DNA from: Falsirhodobacter halotolerans
Lineage (GTDB): Bacteria; Pseudomonadota; Alphaproteobacteria; Rhodobacterales; Rhodobacteraceae
Assembly (NCBI RefSeq): GCF_022899245.1
Contig: NZ_JALJAZ010000001.1
Location: forward strand, 600,501-664,500
Reading direction: 5' to 3'
DNA: 64,000 nucleotides
Part shown: positions 9,259-20,009 of the stretch, one piece after another
Position numbering within the stretch: position 1 is the stretch's first letter
How the letters are laid out: every line of letters begins with the position of its first letter
Program-made: the position numbers and the translations under genes
The notes under the pieces: model-generated
What the model saw: only the letters and a program-made list of their open reading frames with translations
Told to the model about the DNA's origin: nothing
Database searches by the model: none

Positions 9259-9918
9259 TTACGCGGGTTCCGCCGCCCGTGCGGCCATCATGTCCTGGAA
9301 CGCGGGCCGCGCCTGGCATCGCGCCAGCCATGCGCCCACCGCCGGATATTCGGCCAGCAGCGTCGGATGCCCCTGACCATAGCGCGTGCATTCGGCCACG
9401 TTGATGTCGGCCACGGTGAACCGGTCGCCCACCAGCCAGTCATGCGTGGCCAGATGCCGTTCGAGCCGGGCGAACGGGCGGCGCAGCTTCTGGGCCGAGA
9501 TCGCCAGCGCGCCCTGCGCCTCCGCCATCTCGGTTCCGCCCTGTTCCAGCACGGTCTGGATTTCCAGCGCGGGGGATTCGATGCCGGTGGCGGCCAGCAG
9601 GCTCCACTGACAGATCAGCGCGACCTCCGCCGGGGTGCGCCCGCCCAGATCGCCGCCCCGCACCTGCGCGATATGCTGGGTGATCGCCAGCGATTCGGTC
9701 AGGATCAGCCCGTCCTCCTCCATCACCGGGATCTGGCCCAGCGGGTTCAGGGTCAGAAACTCCTCCGACTGGGTGTTGAAGGGCGCATCCGCGTCATGCG
9801 GGGCGCCCAGACGATAGGCCTGGATGACCGGCACATGATTGAACGTGCCGCCGATTTCGCGAAGCAGCCACAAGGGCCGCGTCGCGCGCGAGCGATAGAC
9901 ACCATAGATCGTCAGCAT
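9259..9918 (-). CDS. Glutathione S-transferase family protein
   Basis: A 219-residue protein with the two-domain GST layout: an N-terminal thioredoxin fold (residues 1-80, with LNPLGQIPVMEEDG and the ESLAI glutathione gamma-glutamyl site) and an all-helical C-terminal domain containing WLVGDRFTVADINVAEC, the N-capping box region. N-terminus MLTIYGVYRSRATRPLWLLREI suggests a Ser/Arg type active-site start rather than Tyr. The substrate cannot be predicted. It is divergent from the MATE pump gene. Confidence 0.85.
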   Translation of the reverse strand: MLTIYGVYRSRATRPLWLLREIGGTFNHVPVIQAYRLGAPHDADAPFNTQSEEFLTLNPLGQIPVMEEDGLILTESLAITQHIAQVRGGDLGGRTPAEVALICQWSLLAATGIESPALEIQTVLEQGGTEMAEAQGALAISAQKLRRPFARLERHLATHDWLVGDRFTVADINVAECTRYGQGHPTLLAEYPAVGAWLARCQARPAFQDMMAARAAEPA

Positions 9919-10042
9919 TTGCCTCTCCCCGAGATTGCTGCGCGCATGGTCACCATGTTTCGCGGGGAACGGAAAGGGGAACGGTTTCCCTGTTCACAAA
10001 ACGGCGAAGATTTGGGCATAAGGGCGGGACAAGAGGTGTTCC

Positions 10043-11386
10043 ATGTCATTGCCCGTTCCCGCCCATATCCGCGCCACACTGGCGTTGGGTCTTCCGCTCA
10101 TCGGTTCCAACCTTGCGCAGATGTCGCTGCATGTCAGCAATTCGGTGATGATGGGCCGATACGGCGTGCCGGAACTGGCGGCGACCGTGCTGGGGGCGTC
10201 CACGTTTTTTGTGACGTTCATCCTGGGCGCGGGTTTTGCCAACGCGGTGTTGCCCATGGTCGCCTCGGCCTTGGGGCGGGGGGATGAGGCGCAGGTGCGG
10301 CGCGACACGCGGATGGGGCTGTGGCTGTCCATCGCCTATGGAGTGGCGGTGCTGCCGATCTTCTGGTTTTCCGGCACGTTGCTGGGGTGGGCGGGGCAGG
10401 AGCCGCAGGTGGCGGCGCTGGCGCAGGACTATCTGCGCATCTCCGGGTTCGGGATGTTCGCGGCGCTGACGGTGATGGTCCTGAAAAGCTATCTTTCCGC
10501 GCTGGGCCGGACGCAGGTCGTGCTGTGGTCCACGCTGACCGCGCTGGGGGTGAACGTGGCCGTCGGCTTTCCCCTGATCTTCGGGCTTTGGGGCCTGCCG
10601 GAGATGGGGGTGCGGGGCGCGGCCATCGCCAGCCTTGCGGTGCAGGCGCTGAACGTGCTGGTTCTGGGGATCTATGCCGCGTTCCTGCCCGAGCTGCGCC
10701 GGTTCGAGCTCTTCAGCCGTTTCTGGCGCCCCGACTGGCCCGCGCTGGTGCAGGTGGCCCGTCTTGGTGCGCCCATCGGCTTCACCGGTCTGGCCGAGGC
10801 GAGCCTGTTTCAGGCCACCGCCTTGATGATGGGCTGGATCGGCACGGTGGAACTGGCGGCCCACGGCATCGCGCTGGAGGTGGCGGCCTTGTCCTACATG
10901 ATCCATCTGGGGCTGGCCTCCGCCGCGACGATCCGCGTCGCGCGCTATCACGGGGCCGGGCTGGTGGAGGAGATGCGCGTGTCGGCCTGGGTCGCGATCG
11001 GCCTGTCCTGCGCGGTGGGCGTGGCGGTGGTGGGGCTGTATCTTGGCCTGCCCGCGCAGATCATCGGCTTGTTCCTGACCGACGGCGCGCCCGATACGGC
11101 CGCGATCATCGCCTATGGCACCGGCCTTCTGGCGCTGGCGGCGGCGTTCCAGTTCGGGGATGCGATGCAGGCGGTCGCGCTGGGCCTGTTGCGCGCGCTG
11201 AAGGACACGCGGACGCCGATGATCATCGCGATCATCAGCTATTGGGTGGTGGGGCTGCCCACCGGCTATCTCTTGGGGTTTCATGTGGGCTGGGGCGGAT
11301 ACGGGCTTTGGACGGGGCTGGTTCTGGGGCTGGGGGTCGCGGCGGCGGCGCTGATGCTGCGGTTCTGGATGCGCGCGCCGCGCTGA
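10043..11386 (+). CDS. MATE family efflux transporter
   Basis: A 447-residue inner-membrane antiporter of the multidrug and toxic compound extrusion family (NorM-like), with about 12 predicted helices. It starts AHIRATLALGLPLIGSNLAQMSLHVSNSVMMGRYG, matching the first-helix signature of MATE proteins, and carries the paired repeat LAAHGIALEVAALSYMI in the second half. Such pumps use sodium or proton gradients to expel cationic drugs; the substrate here is unknown. rpiA begins 58 nt downstream. Confidence 0.92.
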   Translation: MSLPVPAHIRATLALGLPLIGSNLAQMSLHVSNSVMMGRYGVPELAATVLGASTFFVTFILGAGFANAVLPMVASALGRGDEAQVRRDTRMGLWLSIAYGVAVLPIFWFSGTLLGWAGQEPQVAALAQDYLRISGFGMFAALTVMVLKSYLSALGRTQVVLWSTLTALGVNVAVGFPLIFGLWGLPEMGVRGAAIASLAVQALNVLVLGIYAAFLPELRRFELFSRFWRPDWPALVQVARLGAPIGFTGLAEASLFQATALMMGWIGTVELAAHGIALEVAALSYMIHLGLASAATIRVARYHGAGLVEEMRVSAWVAIGLSCAVGVAVVGLYLGLPAQIIGLFLTDGAPDTAAIIAYGTGLLALAAAFQFGDAMQAVALGLLRALKDTRTPMIIAIISYWVVGLPTGYLLGFHVGWGGYGLWTGLVLGLGVAAAALMLRFWMRAPR

Positions 11387-11444
11387 TTGTGGATGGGCGG
11401 GCGCTTGCCTATAAGGGGCGCGACCGTTCCCGCAGGAGGCGCTG

Positions 11445-12233
11445 ATGCCCACCGAACTCTCCCCCATCGAAAAGGCGAAGTTCGCCGCCGCCCGTCATGC
11501 CACGACCTTCATCCGCGACGGGATGAAGGTGGGCCTTGGCACCGGATCGACCGCGGCGTGGATGGTGCGCTGTCTGGCCGAGCGGGTGCGGGACGAAGGG
11601 CTGCGCGTCACCGGGGTCGCCACATCGACCCGCACGGCGGATCTGGCCCGCAGCCTGGGCCTGACCGTCACCACGCTGGAGGAGGCGGGCTGGCTGGACC
11701 TGACCATCGACGGGGCGGATGAATTCGACGGCGATCTGGGTCTGATCAAGGGCGGCGGCGCGGCGCTGCTGCAGGAAAAGATCGTGGCCGCCGCGTCGGA
11801 CCGGATGGTCGTGATCGCCGATGCGGCGAAACGGGTGGCGGCGCTGGGCGCCTTCCCCCTGCCGGTGGAGGTGATCCCGTTCGGCTGGACCGCGACGCAG
11901 CGCCTGATCGAGGAGATGCTGGCCGGTCAGGACGTTCTGGGCCACGAGATCACACGGCGGATGGCCGGCGATCAGCCGCTCCGCACGGATGAAAACAACC
12001 TGATCCTCGATCTGCACCTGAAGCGGATCGGCGACGCCCGCGCGCTGGCGCTGATGTTGAACCAGATCCCGGGCGTGGTCGAAAACGGGCTGTTCAACGA
12101 CATCTGCGACACGGTCATCGTCGGCCATCCCGACGGCCGGGTGGAGGCGTTCGAACCCGACGCCCCCGCGCGCGAGGTGGGGCTGATCGACATCCGCTCC
12201 TCCGCCAACATCTTTGCCGATCTGGGAGAATGA
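11445..12233 (+). CDS. rpiA: Ribose-5-phosphate isomerase A
   Basis: Interconverts ribose-5-phosphate and ribulose-5-phosphate in the pentose phosphate pathway. The 262-residue protein has the phosphate-binding GLGTGSTAAWMV (residues about 26-37), the catalytic loop DLTIDGADEFD (about 85-95) with the essential aspartate and glutamate, and KGGGAALLQEKIVA. A GGAGG ribosome site precedes the ATG. Its stop overlaps the region of the gor start, so the two form an operon. Confidence 0.96.
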   Translation: MPTELSPIEKAKFAAARHATTFIRDGMKVGLGTGSTAAWMVRCLAERVRDEGLRVTGVATSTRTADLARSLGLTVTTLEEAGWLDLTIDGADEFDGDLGLIKGGGAALLQEKIVAAASDRMVVIADAAKRVAALGAFPLPVEVIPFGWTATQRLIEEMLAGQDVLGHEITRRMAGDQPLRTDENNLILDLHLKRIGDARALALMLNQIPGVVENGLFNDICDTVIVGHPDGRVEAFEPDAPAREVGLIDIRSSANIFADLGE

Positions 12234-12235
12234 CG

Positions 12236-13594
12236 ATGGCTTTCGATTACGACCTTTTTGTCATCGGCGGCGGTTCGGGCGGGGTGCGCGCGGCGCGGGT
12301 CGCGGCGGGCGATCACGGCGCGAAAGTGGCGCTGGCCGAGGAATACCGCATGGGCGGCACCTGCGTCATCCGTGGCTGCGTTCCGAAAAAGCTGATGGTG
12401 TTCGCCAGCGAATACGGCGAAATGGCCGCGGACGCGCAGGCCTATGGCTGGGACATGGAGGTGCGCGGCTTCGACTGGACGCGTTTCCATGCCAACCTGG
12501 AGGTGGAGCTGAACCGGCTGGAGGGCGCCTATCGCAACACCCTGCGCAATGCGGGGGTTCAGACGTTCGACCAGCGCGCGACCGTGGTCGATCCGCATAC
12601 CGTGGCGCTGGCCGATGGCACCCGCCTGACCGCCAGGCACATCCTGATCGCCGTCGGCGGTCGCCCCTTCGTGCCGGAGTTCGAGGGGTCGGACCTCGCC
12701 ATCACCTCGAACGAGATCTTCCATCTGTCGGCGCTGCCGACAAAGGCGCTGATCGTCGGCGGCGGCTATATCGCGTCGGAATTCGCCTGCATCCTGAACG
12801 GGCTGGGGGTGGAGACGCACCAGTATTACCGGGGCGACCAGATCCTGCGCGGCTTCGATCAGGAATGCCGCACCCATATCGCCACGCAGATGCAGGCCGA
12901 CGGCGTGCGCCTGCGCACCGGCACCGACATCGTCCGGCTGGAGCGGGAGGGCGCGGCCATCCGCGCCACCGCGACCGACGGATCCGACGATCTGTTCGAC
13001 GTGGTGATGTATGCCACGGGCCGCGTGCCCAACACCGACAGCCTGGGGCTGGAGGGGGCGGGCGTCCATCTTGGCCGCAAGGGCGAGGTGGTGGTGGACG
13101 ATTACAGCCAGACCAACATCCCCTCCGTCTTCGCCGTGGGCGACGTGACCGACCGCATCGCCCTGACGCCCATCGCCATCCGCGAAGGGCACGCCTTTGC
13201 CGATACGATGTTCGGCGGGCAGAAGCGGACGGCGGATTGGGACCTCGTGCCGTCCGCCGTGTTCACCCAGCCGGAATTCGGCACCGTGGGCCTGTCTGAG
13301 GAGGACGCGGCGGCCAAGGGTCCGATCGAGGTCTATGTCGCGACCTTCCGGCCCATGCAGACCCTGTTCGCCGGACGTCAGAACCGGGTGCTGATGAAGC
13401 TGGTTGTCTGCGCCCAGACGCGTGTCGTCCTGGGCTGTCATATCGTCGCACCCCATGCGGGGGAAATGATCCAGATGGCGGGCATCGCGGTCAAGATGGG
13501 CGCGACGAAAGAGGATTTCGACCGCACCGTGGCCGTCCACCCCTCGATGTCCGAGGAGCTGGTGACGATGCGGAAACCCGTGCGCAAAACTTGA
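12236..13594 (+). CDS. gor: Glutathione-disulfide reductase
   Basis: Flavoenzyme that reduces oxidised glutathione with NADPH. The 452-residue protein has the FAD motif VIGGGSGGVRAAR (residues about 9-21), the redox-active pair GGTCVIRGCVPKK (about 39-51), the NADP-binding segment IVGGGYIASEFA, and the C-terminal dimer/active-site region VAVHPSMSEELV with the catalytic His-Glu. I chose the ATG at 12236 over one at 12230 because GGGAG at 12224 gives 7-nt spacing only to the former. rpiA ends 3 nt before this start. Confidence 0.95.
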   Translation: MAFDYDLFVIGGGSGGVRAARVAAGDHGAKVALAEEYRMGGTCVIRGCVPKKLMVFASEYGEMAADAQAYGWDMEVRGFDWTRFHANLEVELNRLEGAYRNTLRNAGVQTFDQRATVVDPHTVALADGTRLTARHILIAVGGRPFVPEFEGSDLAITSNEIFHLSALPTKALIVGGGYIASEFACILNGLGVETHQYYRGDQILRGFDQECRTHIATQMQADGVRLRTGTDIVRLEREGAAIRATATDGSDDLFDVVMYATGRVPNTDSLGLEGAGVHLGRKGEVVVDDYSQTNIPSVFAVGDVTDRIALTPIAIREGHAFADTMFGGQKRTADWDLVPSAVFTQPEFGTVGLSEEDAAAKGPIEVYVATFRPMQTLFAGRQNRVLMKLVVCAQTRVVLGCHIVAPHAGEMIQMAGIAVKMGATKEDFDRTVAVHPSMSEELVTMRKPVRKT

Positions 13595-13609
13595 TTTTGC
13601 CGGACGAAT

Positions 13610-13622
13610 GGTCAATTTGACC
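13610..13622. promoter_or_regulatory. 13-bp palindrome upstream of hflK
   Basis: GGTCAATTTGACC is a perfect dyad (6-bp arms, 1-nt centre) in the 52-nt gap between gor and hflK, 24 nt before the hflK ATG. It could be an operator half or a chance palindrome; no known site class is matched with certainty. Confidence 0.3.
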
Positions 13623-13646
13623 GCAGTTTGAGAAGAGGGAAGCGGA

Positions 13647-14804
13647 ATGGCGAATGGTGGGCCGTGGGGCGGCGGCGGTGGGGGCGGACGTGATCCGCAG
13701 GACGGGCGCAACGAAGGCAATCGGGGCGACAACCGTGGCGGACCCCCGCCCGGCGGCAACGGCGGCCCGGATTTCGACGACATGGTCCGCAAGGGCCAGG
13801 AACGTCTGCGCGTGATCATGGGGGGGCGTGGCGGCCGCACCGGGGGCCCCGCCGGGCCTGCGGGGCAGGGCGGCAGCATCCCCCCGAAATACATCGTGTT
13901 GGGCGGCCTTGTGGCGGCGGCGCTGATGTGGTCCGTCGCCTCGATCTATACCGTGCGTCCCGAACAACGGTCGGTCCAGCTTTTCCTGGGCGAGTTTTCG
14001 ACGATCGGTCAGCCGGGTCTGAACTTCGCCCCCTGGCCGCTGGTCACCCATGAGATTGTGGAAGTGACGGGCGAACGCAGCACCGAGATCGGTCTGGGGC
14101 AGGCGGGGCAGAACGACACGGGCCTCATGCTGACGCAGGATCAGAACATCGTCGATATCGGCTTTCAGATCGTCTGGAACGTGGCCGATCCGGCGGCTTT
14201 CCTCTTCAACCTTGAAAACCCGAACGAGACGATCCGCGCCGTGGCCGAAAGCGCCATGCGCGACATCATCGCGCGTTCGAACCTTGCCCCCATCCTCAAC
14301 CGGGACCGTGGGGCGATCGCGAACCAGCTTCTGGGCGCGGTTCAGGGCACGCTCGACAGCTATAACGCGGGGATCAACGTGATCCGCGTCAACTTCGACC
14401 GCGCCGATCCGCCCGAAGAGGTGATCGACAGCTTCCGCGAAGTGCAGGCCGCCCAGCAGGAACGCCAGCGGCTGGAAAACGAGGCGGGCGCCTATCGCAA
14501 CCGCGTGACCGCGGGCGCGCGCGGGGAAGCCGCCCGCGTGCTGGAGGCCGCCGAAGCCTATCGCGCGCAGGCCGTCAACACCGCGCAGGGGGAGGCGAGC
14601 CGCTTCAACTCCATCTACGACCAGTATGTGACCGCACCCGACGTGACGCGTGAACGCATGTATCTGGAAACGATGGAACGGGTTCTGGGCGGCATGAACA
14701 CCACCATCCTGGACGGGGTGACGGGCGAAGGCGGGGTCGTGCCCTATCTGCCGCTCAATGAACTTGGCGCGCGTCCCGCGCCGCAAAGCGGGGGGGCGAA
14801 CTGA
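13647..14804 (+). CDS. hflK: FtsH protease modulator HflK
   Basis: Membrane-anchored SPFH/prohibitin-family protein that forms a large ring with HflC around FtsH and restrains its proteolysis. The 385-residue protein has a Gly/Pro/Asn-rich cytoplasmic N-terminus (residues 1-75), one transmembrane helix (about 80-100, YIVLGGLVAAALMWSVASIY), then the SPFH domain (VRPEQRSVQLFLGEF) and a helical region rich in Ala, Glu and Arg (about 250-320). The stop overlaps the ATG of hflC by 1 nt, the normal arrangement. Confidence 0.95.
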   Translation: MANGGPWGGGGGGGRDPQDGRNEGNRGDNRGGPPPGGNGGPDFDDMVRKGQERLRVIMGGRGGRTGGPAGPAGQGGSIPPKYIVLGGLVAAALMWSVASIYTVRPEQRSVQLFLGEFSTIGQPGLNFAPWPLVTHEIVEVTGERSTEIGLGQAGQNDTGLMLTQDQNIVDIGFQIVWNVADPAAFLFNLENPNETIRAVAESAMRDIIARSNLAPILNRDRGAIANQLLGAVQGTLDSYNAGINVIRVNFDRADPPEEVIDSFREVQAAQQERQRLENEAGAYRNRVTAGARGEAARVLEAAEAYRAQAVNTAQGEASRFNSIYDQYVTAPDVTRERMYLETMERVLGGMNTTILDGVTGEGGVVPYLPLNELGARPAPQSGGAN

Positions 14805-15718
14805 TGCGCGCGATCTACATTCTTCCGGCACTGATCCTTGCGGCGGCGCTGGTGCTGCTGTCGGTGTTCATCGTCGATGAACGCGAAAAGGCCTTGGTGC
14901 TGCAATTCGGTCAGGTCAAGGCCGTGCGGGAGGAGCCGGGCATCGGCTTCAAGATCCCCTTCATCCAGGAGGTCGTCACCTATGACGCCCGTATCCTGAG
15001 CCTTCAGACCCAACCGCTGGAGGTGACGCCGCTGGACGACCGTCGCCTGATCGTGGACGCCTTCGCGCGGTGGCGCATCGTCAATGTGGTCGAGTTCCGC
15101 GAGGCGGTCGGCAGCGGCGGCATCGCCACCGCGCAGACCCGTCTGGACCGCATCATGAACGCGGCCATCCGCGAGGTTCTGGGCGGCGTGAACTCCAACC
15201 GTGTCCTGTCCGAAGACCGGATTCCGCTGATGGTGCAGATCCGCGACATCGCGCGGCGGCAATCCGCCAGCCTGGGGATCGAGGTGATCGACGTGCGCCT
15301 GACCCGCACCGACCTGCCGACGCAAAACCTCACGGCCACCTATGCCCGTATGCGCGCCGAACGTCAGCGCGAAGCGGCGGACGAGATCGCGCGCGGCAAC
15401 GAGGCGGCGCAGCGCATCCGCGCCGAGGCCGACCGCGAGGTGACCGAGGTGACGTCCAAGGCCAGCAGCGACGGCGAGGTGATCCGCGGTCAGGCCGATG
15501 CCGAACGCAACCGCATTCTGGCCGAAGCCTATACCCGCGATGCCGAGTTCTTCGCCTTCAGCCGCTCGCTCGACGCCTATGGCCGGGCATTGGGACGGCC
15601 CGAAAGCAGCATCGTCCTGACGCCGGACAGCGACTTCTTCCGCTATCTGGACGCGCCGACCGCGATCGCGCCGCCGGCGACACCGCCGCAGGCCCCTGCG
15701 CCGCAACCGGCCCAGTGA
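14804..15718 (+). CDS. hflC: FtsH protease modulator HflC
   Basis: Partner of HflK in the periplasm-facing ring that controls FtsH. The 304-residue protein begins with a membrane helix (residues about 5-22), then SPFH features (VDEREKALVLQFGQVKAVREEPGIGFKIPFIQ) and the long coiled-coil helix (about 175-250, RAERQREAADEIARGNEAAQRIRAEADREV). The last 20 residues are a Pro/Ala tail. It is the last gene of the operon; a strong terminator starts 7 nt after the stop. Confidence 0.95.
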   Translation: MRAIYILPALILAAALVLLSVFIVDEREKALVLQFGQVKAVREEPGIGFKIPFIQEVVTYDARILSLQTQPLEVTPLDDRRLIVDAFARWRIVNVVEFREAVGSGGIATAQTRLDRIMNAAIREVLGGVNSNRVLSEDRIPLMVQIRDIARRQSASLGIEVIDVRLTRTDLPTQNLTATYARMRAERQREAADEIARGNEAAQRIRAEADREVTEVTSKASSDGEVIRGQADAERNRILAEAYTRDAEFFAFSRSLDAYGRALGRPESSIVLTPDSDFFRYLDAPTAIAPPATPPQAPAPQPAQ

Positions 15719-15724
15719 TCCCGC

Positions 15725-15750
15725 AAAACCGCCCTTCGGGGCGGTTTTTT
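15725..15750 (+). terminator. Intrinsic terminator after hflC
   Basis: AAAACCGCCC pairs fully with GGGCGGTTTT around a TTCG tetraloop, followed by further T residues. A textbook Rho-independent terminator for the hflKC operon. Confidence 0.92.
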
Positions 15751-15905
15751 CATGTTCCGTGGCAAAGGTTACAGCTTTTCACACCCAATTGACGCGGCGC
15801 GACCGGGATTGCATTGCGCGGCCCCCCGCCTAGTTGCCATGTCAAGGCTGCCAGCGCCGGGCACGATGCCGGGGCGCGCTTGATGACGACGAAAGGAATG
15901 TCGCG

Positions 15906-17376
15906 GTGCTTACCAATTCCAAAACTCCGCCCCGCCGCACACTGGTCCGCGCCGCGCTGATGCTCAGCGTTGCCGGGTCGATGGCGTTTGGGGCCGTGCC
16001 CTATGCGGCCGCCCCGGTGGCCGCGCAGGACGCGCCCTCCAGCTTTGCCGATCTGGCCCAGCAGATCAGCCCGTCGGTTGTGAACATCACCACCACCACC
16101 ACCATCGCGGCCGACACGCAGCGTCCGCCCATGTTCCCCAACGGATCGCCGTTCGAGGAGTTCTTCCGCGACTTCATGAACCCCGGCGGTCCGGGCGGCC
16201 CCGGCCCGCAGGCACAGCCCCACCGCGCCGAGGCGCTGGGGTCGGGCTTCATCATCTCCGAGGACGGCTATATCGTCACCAACAACCACGTCATCGAGAA
16301 TGCCGACGACATCCAGATCGAGCTTTTCTCGGGCAAGACGCTTGAGGCGAAGCTGGTCGGCACCGACGCCAGCACCGACATTGCCCTGCTGAAGGTCGAG
16401 AGCGACGAACCGCTGCCCTTCGTCCCTTTCGGCAATTCGGACCAGATGCGGGTGGGCGACTGGGTTCTGGCGATGGGCAACCCGCTGGGGCAGGGCTTCT
16501 CGGCCTCCTCGGGGATCGTGTCGGCCCGCAACCGCGCGCTGCAGGGCACCTATGACGACTATATCCAGACCGACGCCGCCATCAACCGCGGCAACTCCGG
16601 CGGGCCGCTGTTCAACATGGACGGGCAGGTCATCGGCGTGAACACCGCGATCCTTTCGCCCAACGGCGGCTCGATCGGGATCGGCTTCTCCATGGCGTCG
16701 AACGTGGTGCAGAAGGTCGTCCAGCAGTTGCGCGAATTCGGCGAAACGCGGCGCGGCTGGCTGGGCGTCCAGATCCAGGACGTGACGGCGGACGTGGCCG
16801 AGGCGATGGGCGTGGACACCGCCTCCGGCGCCCTGATCACCGATGTGCCGGACGGACCGGCCAAGGATGCGGGCATTCAGGCGGGCGACATCATCACCAG
16901 CTTTGCCGGTCAGAACGTCAGCGACACGCGCGAACTGGTGAACCGCGTGGCCGATGCGCCCATCGGAGAATCAGTGCCGGTCGTGGTTCTGCGCGACGGG
17001 CGCACGCAGACGCTGAACGTGACGCTGGGCCGCCGCGAAGAGGCGCAGGGCGCGCAACCGGGACGGCCGAACGGCCAGCAGACCCCCGAGCATAACGGGG
17101 AAGTGCTGGGCCTGACCGTGATGCCGCTGAACCCCGAGGTGGCGCAGGAACTGGGTCTGGACGCCGAGGCCCGTGGCCTTGCGATCACCGAAGTGGACGA
17201 GATGTCCGAAGCCTTCCAGAAGGGGCTGCGCGCGGGCGATGTCATCACCGAGGCGAACCAGCAGCCGGTGGGATCGGTGTCCGACCTGACCGCACAGGTC
17301 ACGGCGGCGGTCGATGGCGGGCGCAAGTCGATGCTGTTGCTGGTCCGTCGCGAAGGGGCGCCGCGCTTCGTCGCGC

Positions 17377-17402
<26 letters not shown>
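15906..17402 (+). CDS. degP: Do/DegP-family periplasmic serine protease
   Basis: Envelope quality-control protease and chaperone. The start is taken as GTG at 15906 because AAAGGA at 15892-15897 gives 8-nt spacing; the longer reading has no ribosome site. The 498-residue product has an N-terminal signal peptide (arginines, then LMLSVAGSMAFGAVPYAAAPVAAQ), the trypsin-like domain with His128 (NNHVIEN), Asp158 (STDIALL) and Ser231 (GNSGGPLF), and two PDZ domains (about 290-380 and 400-498). A Gly/Pro-rich loop (about residues 85-105) follows the N-terminal segment. It is convergent with, and overlaps by 26 nt, the lipoprotein gene downstream. Confidence 0.94.
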
Positions 17403-18390
<988 letters not shown>

Positions 18391-18463
18391 CACCCCGACA
18401 TGGGGGCGGGACGCGCGGCGATCAAGACTGGACGAAGTTCCCACTCTGTTCTAACGTCGTCGC

Positions 18464-19552
18464 ATGGGACCCGATGATCGCACCACGCGCCCCGAACAGC
18501 GCATCCGGGCGCGCGGGGCCAGCAGCAACACCACCGGGCGGTTCGAAGGGGTGGAGCGCACCGCTTTCGACGACGGCTGGGATCTGCCCGAGGAGGAGCG
18601 CCTTCTGCGGACCGAGGTGCGCGACGAGCGGGCGCGGTCGGCCATCACCTACAACACCTCGCCCGATCTGCCGTTCGACCGGTCGGTCAACCCCTATCGC
18701 GGATGCGAGCATGGCTGCATCTATTGCTTTGCGCGGCCCAGCCACGCTTATCTGAACATGTCGCCCGGTCTGGACTTTGAAACGAAGCTGATCGCCCGCC
18801 CCGGCATCGCGGCGGTGCTGGAGCGGGAGTTGCGGGCGAAATCCTATGTCCCCCGCACCATCGCGCTGGGAACGAACACCGACCCCTATCAACCGCTTGA
18901 AACGACCCGCCGGGTGATGCGCGAGGTGCTGGAGGTTCTGGCGGCCTTCGATCATCCTGTGGCCATCGTGACCAAGGGCGCGCTGATCGAGCGGGATATC
19001 GACCTGCTGGGCCCGATGGCGGCAAAGGGGCTGGCGCGAGTGGGCATTTCCATCGGCACGCTGGATCATGGGCTGGCGCGGGCGATGGAGCCGCGCGCCG
19101 CGTCCCCCACGCGCCGTCTGCTGATGGTGAAACGCCTGGCCGAGGCGGGGATTCCCGTCCGCATCATGGCGGCCCCCATCATCCCCGGCCTGACCGATCC
19201 CGAGATCGAGGCGATCCTGACCGAAGGCGCGGCGGCGGGCGCCACGGCGGCCAGCTGGATCCTGCTGCGCCTTCCGCGCGAGGTTTCGCCGCTGTTTCAG
19301 GAATGGCTGCAAGTGCACCACCCCAACCGGGCGGCGGGGATCATGGCCCGCATCCGCGACAGTCACGGGGGCCGCGACTACGACCCCGAATGGGGCAAGC
19401 GGATGCGGGGCGAGGGGATCTGGTCCGACCTGATCGCGCAGCGGTTCGACGTGGCGATCCGGCGGCTGGGCCTGGGCGTGCCGCAACCGCCGCTTCGAAC
19501 CGACCTGTTCCGCCCGCCGCCGCGCGCGGGCGATCAGCTGTCCTTGTTCTGA
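18464..19552 (+). CDS. PA0069-family radical SAM protein
   Basis: A 362-residue radical S-adenosylmethionine protein related to SplB but not a spore photoproduct lyase. The cluster cysteines are C81, C85 and C88 in RGCEHGCIYCFARPSHAYL. Other family segments are ALGTNTDPYQPLE and the C-terminal VHHPNRAAGIMARIRDSHGG followed by GGRDYDPEWGKRM. The reaction is unknown for this widely conserved family. It converges with the ATPase zeta subunit gene, the ends overlapping by 19 nt. Confidence 0.92.
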   Translation: MGPDDRTTRPEQRIRARGASSNTTGRFEGVERTAFDDGWDLPEEERLLRTEVRDERARSAITYNTSPDLPFDRSVNPYRGCEHGCIYCFARPSHAYLNMSPGLDFETKLIARPGIAAVLERELRAKSYVPRTIALGTNTDPYQPLETTRRVMREVLEVLAAFDHPVAIVTKGALIERDIDLLGPMAAKGLARVGISIGTLDHGLARAMEPRAASPTRRLLMVKRLAEAGIPVRIMAAPIIPGLTDPEIEAILTEGAAAGATAASWILLRLPREVSPLFQEWLQVHHPNRAAGIMARIRDSHGGRDYDPEWGKRMRGEGIWSDLIAQRFDVAIRRLGLGVPQPPLRTDLFRPPPRAGDQLSLF

Positions 19553-19854
19553 TCCAAAAGCTGGGCCTTGGCCTCGGCCTCCATCTCGGTCAGCTTGGCG
19601 CGGATATCGGCCTCCGACGCCTTGCCGTCCAGATCGGCCACCAGCTTGCGAACTACATCCTCATGCCCCGCCTCCTGAAAATCGGCCTTCACCACGCTGA
19701 CGGCGTAATTGTCGGCCTCGTCCCCGGTCTTGCCCAAAAGACCGGCGGCCCAGAGGCCCAGAAGGCGGTTGCGGCGGGCCTCCGCCCGGAACTGCATGTC
19801 GGCGTCATGGGCGAAACGGGTCTCGAACGCTTTGGCGCGGTCGTCGAATTGCAT
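19534..19854 (-). CDS. F1-ATPase inhibitory zeta subunit (DUF1476)
   Basis: A 106-residue protein of the DUF1476 family. In Paracoccus denitrificans this is the zeta subunit that binds F1 through its N-terminus and blocks ATP hydrolysis. The sequence MQFDDRAKAFETRFAHDADM, then FRAEARRNRLLGLWAAGLLGKTGDEADNYA matches that family closely along the whole length. The start at 19854 is the family's; an extended reading to 19944 adds non-conserved residues. The gene is alone here, with no ATP synthase genes nearby, as is usual. It overlaps the radical SAM gene tail-to-tail. Confidence 0.88.
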   Translation of the reverse strand: MQFDDRAKAFETRFAHDADMQFRAEARRNRLLGLWAAGLLGKTGDEADNYAVSVVKADFQEAGHEDVVRKLVADLDGKASEADIRAKLTEMEAEAKAQLLDQNKDS

Positions 19855-20009
19855 CGGAAATCCTCCTGTCCTGTGTCCATGGGAAATGGGGGGCGGCGCG
19901 GGGCGGGCAAGGGTGCGCCCTTGCGGCGAACGGTCGCTTGGCATATAGCGCGGGGACGGATGGGTGGCCGCTGCGCCGCCCCGTCCGCATTTGGGTGTTC
20001 GGAGTTGAA

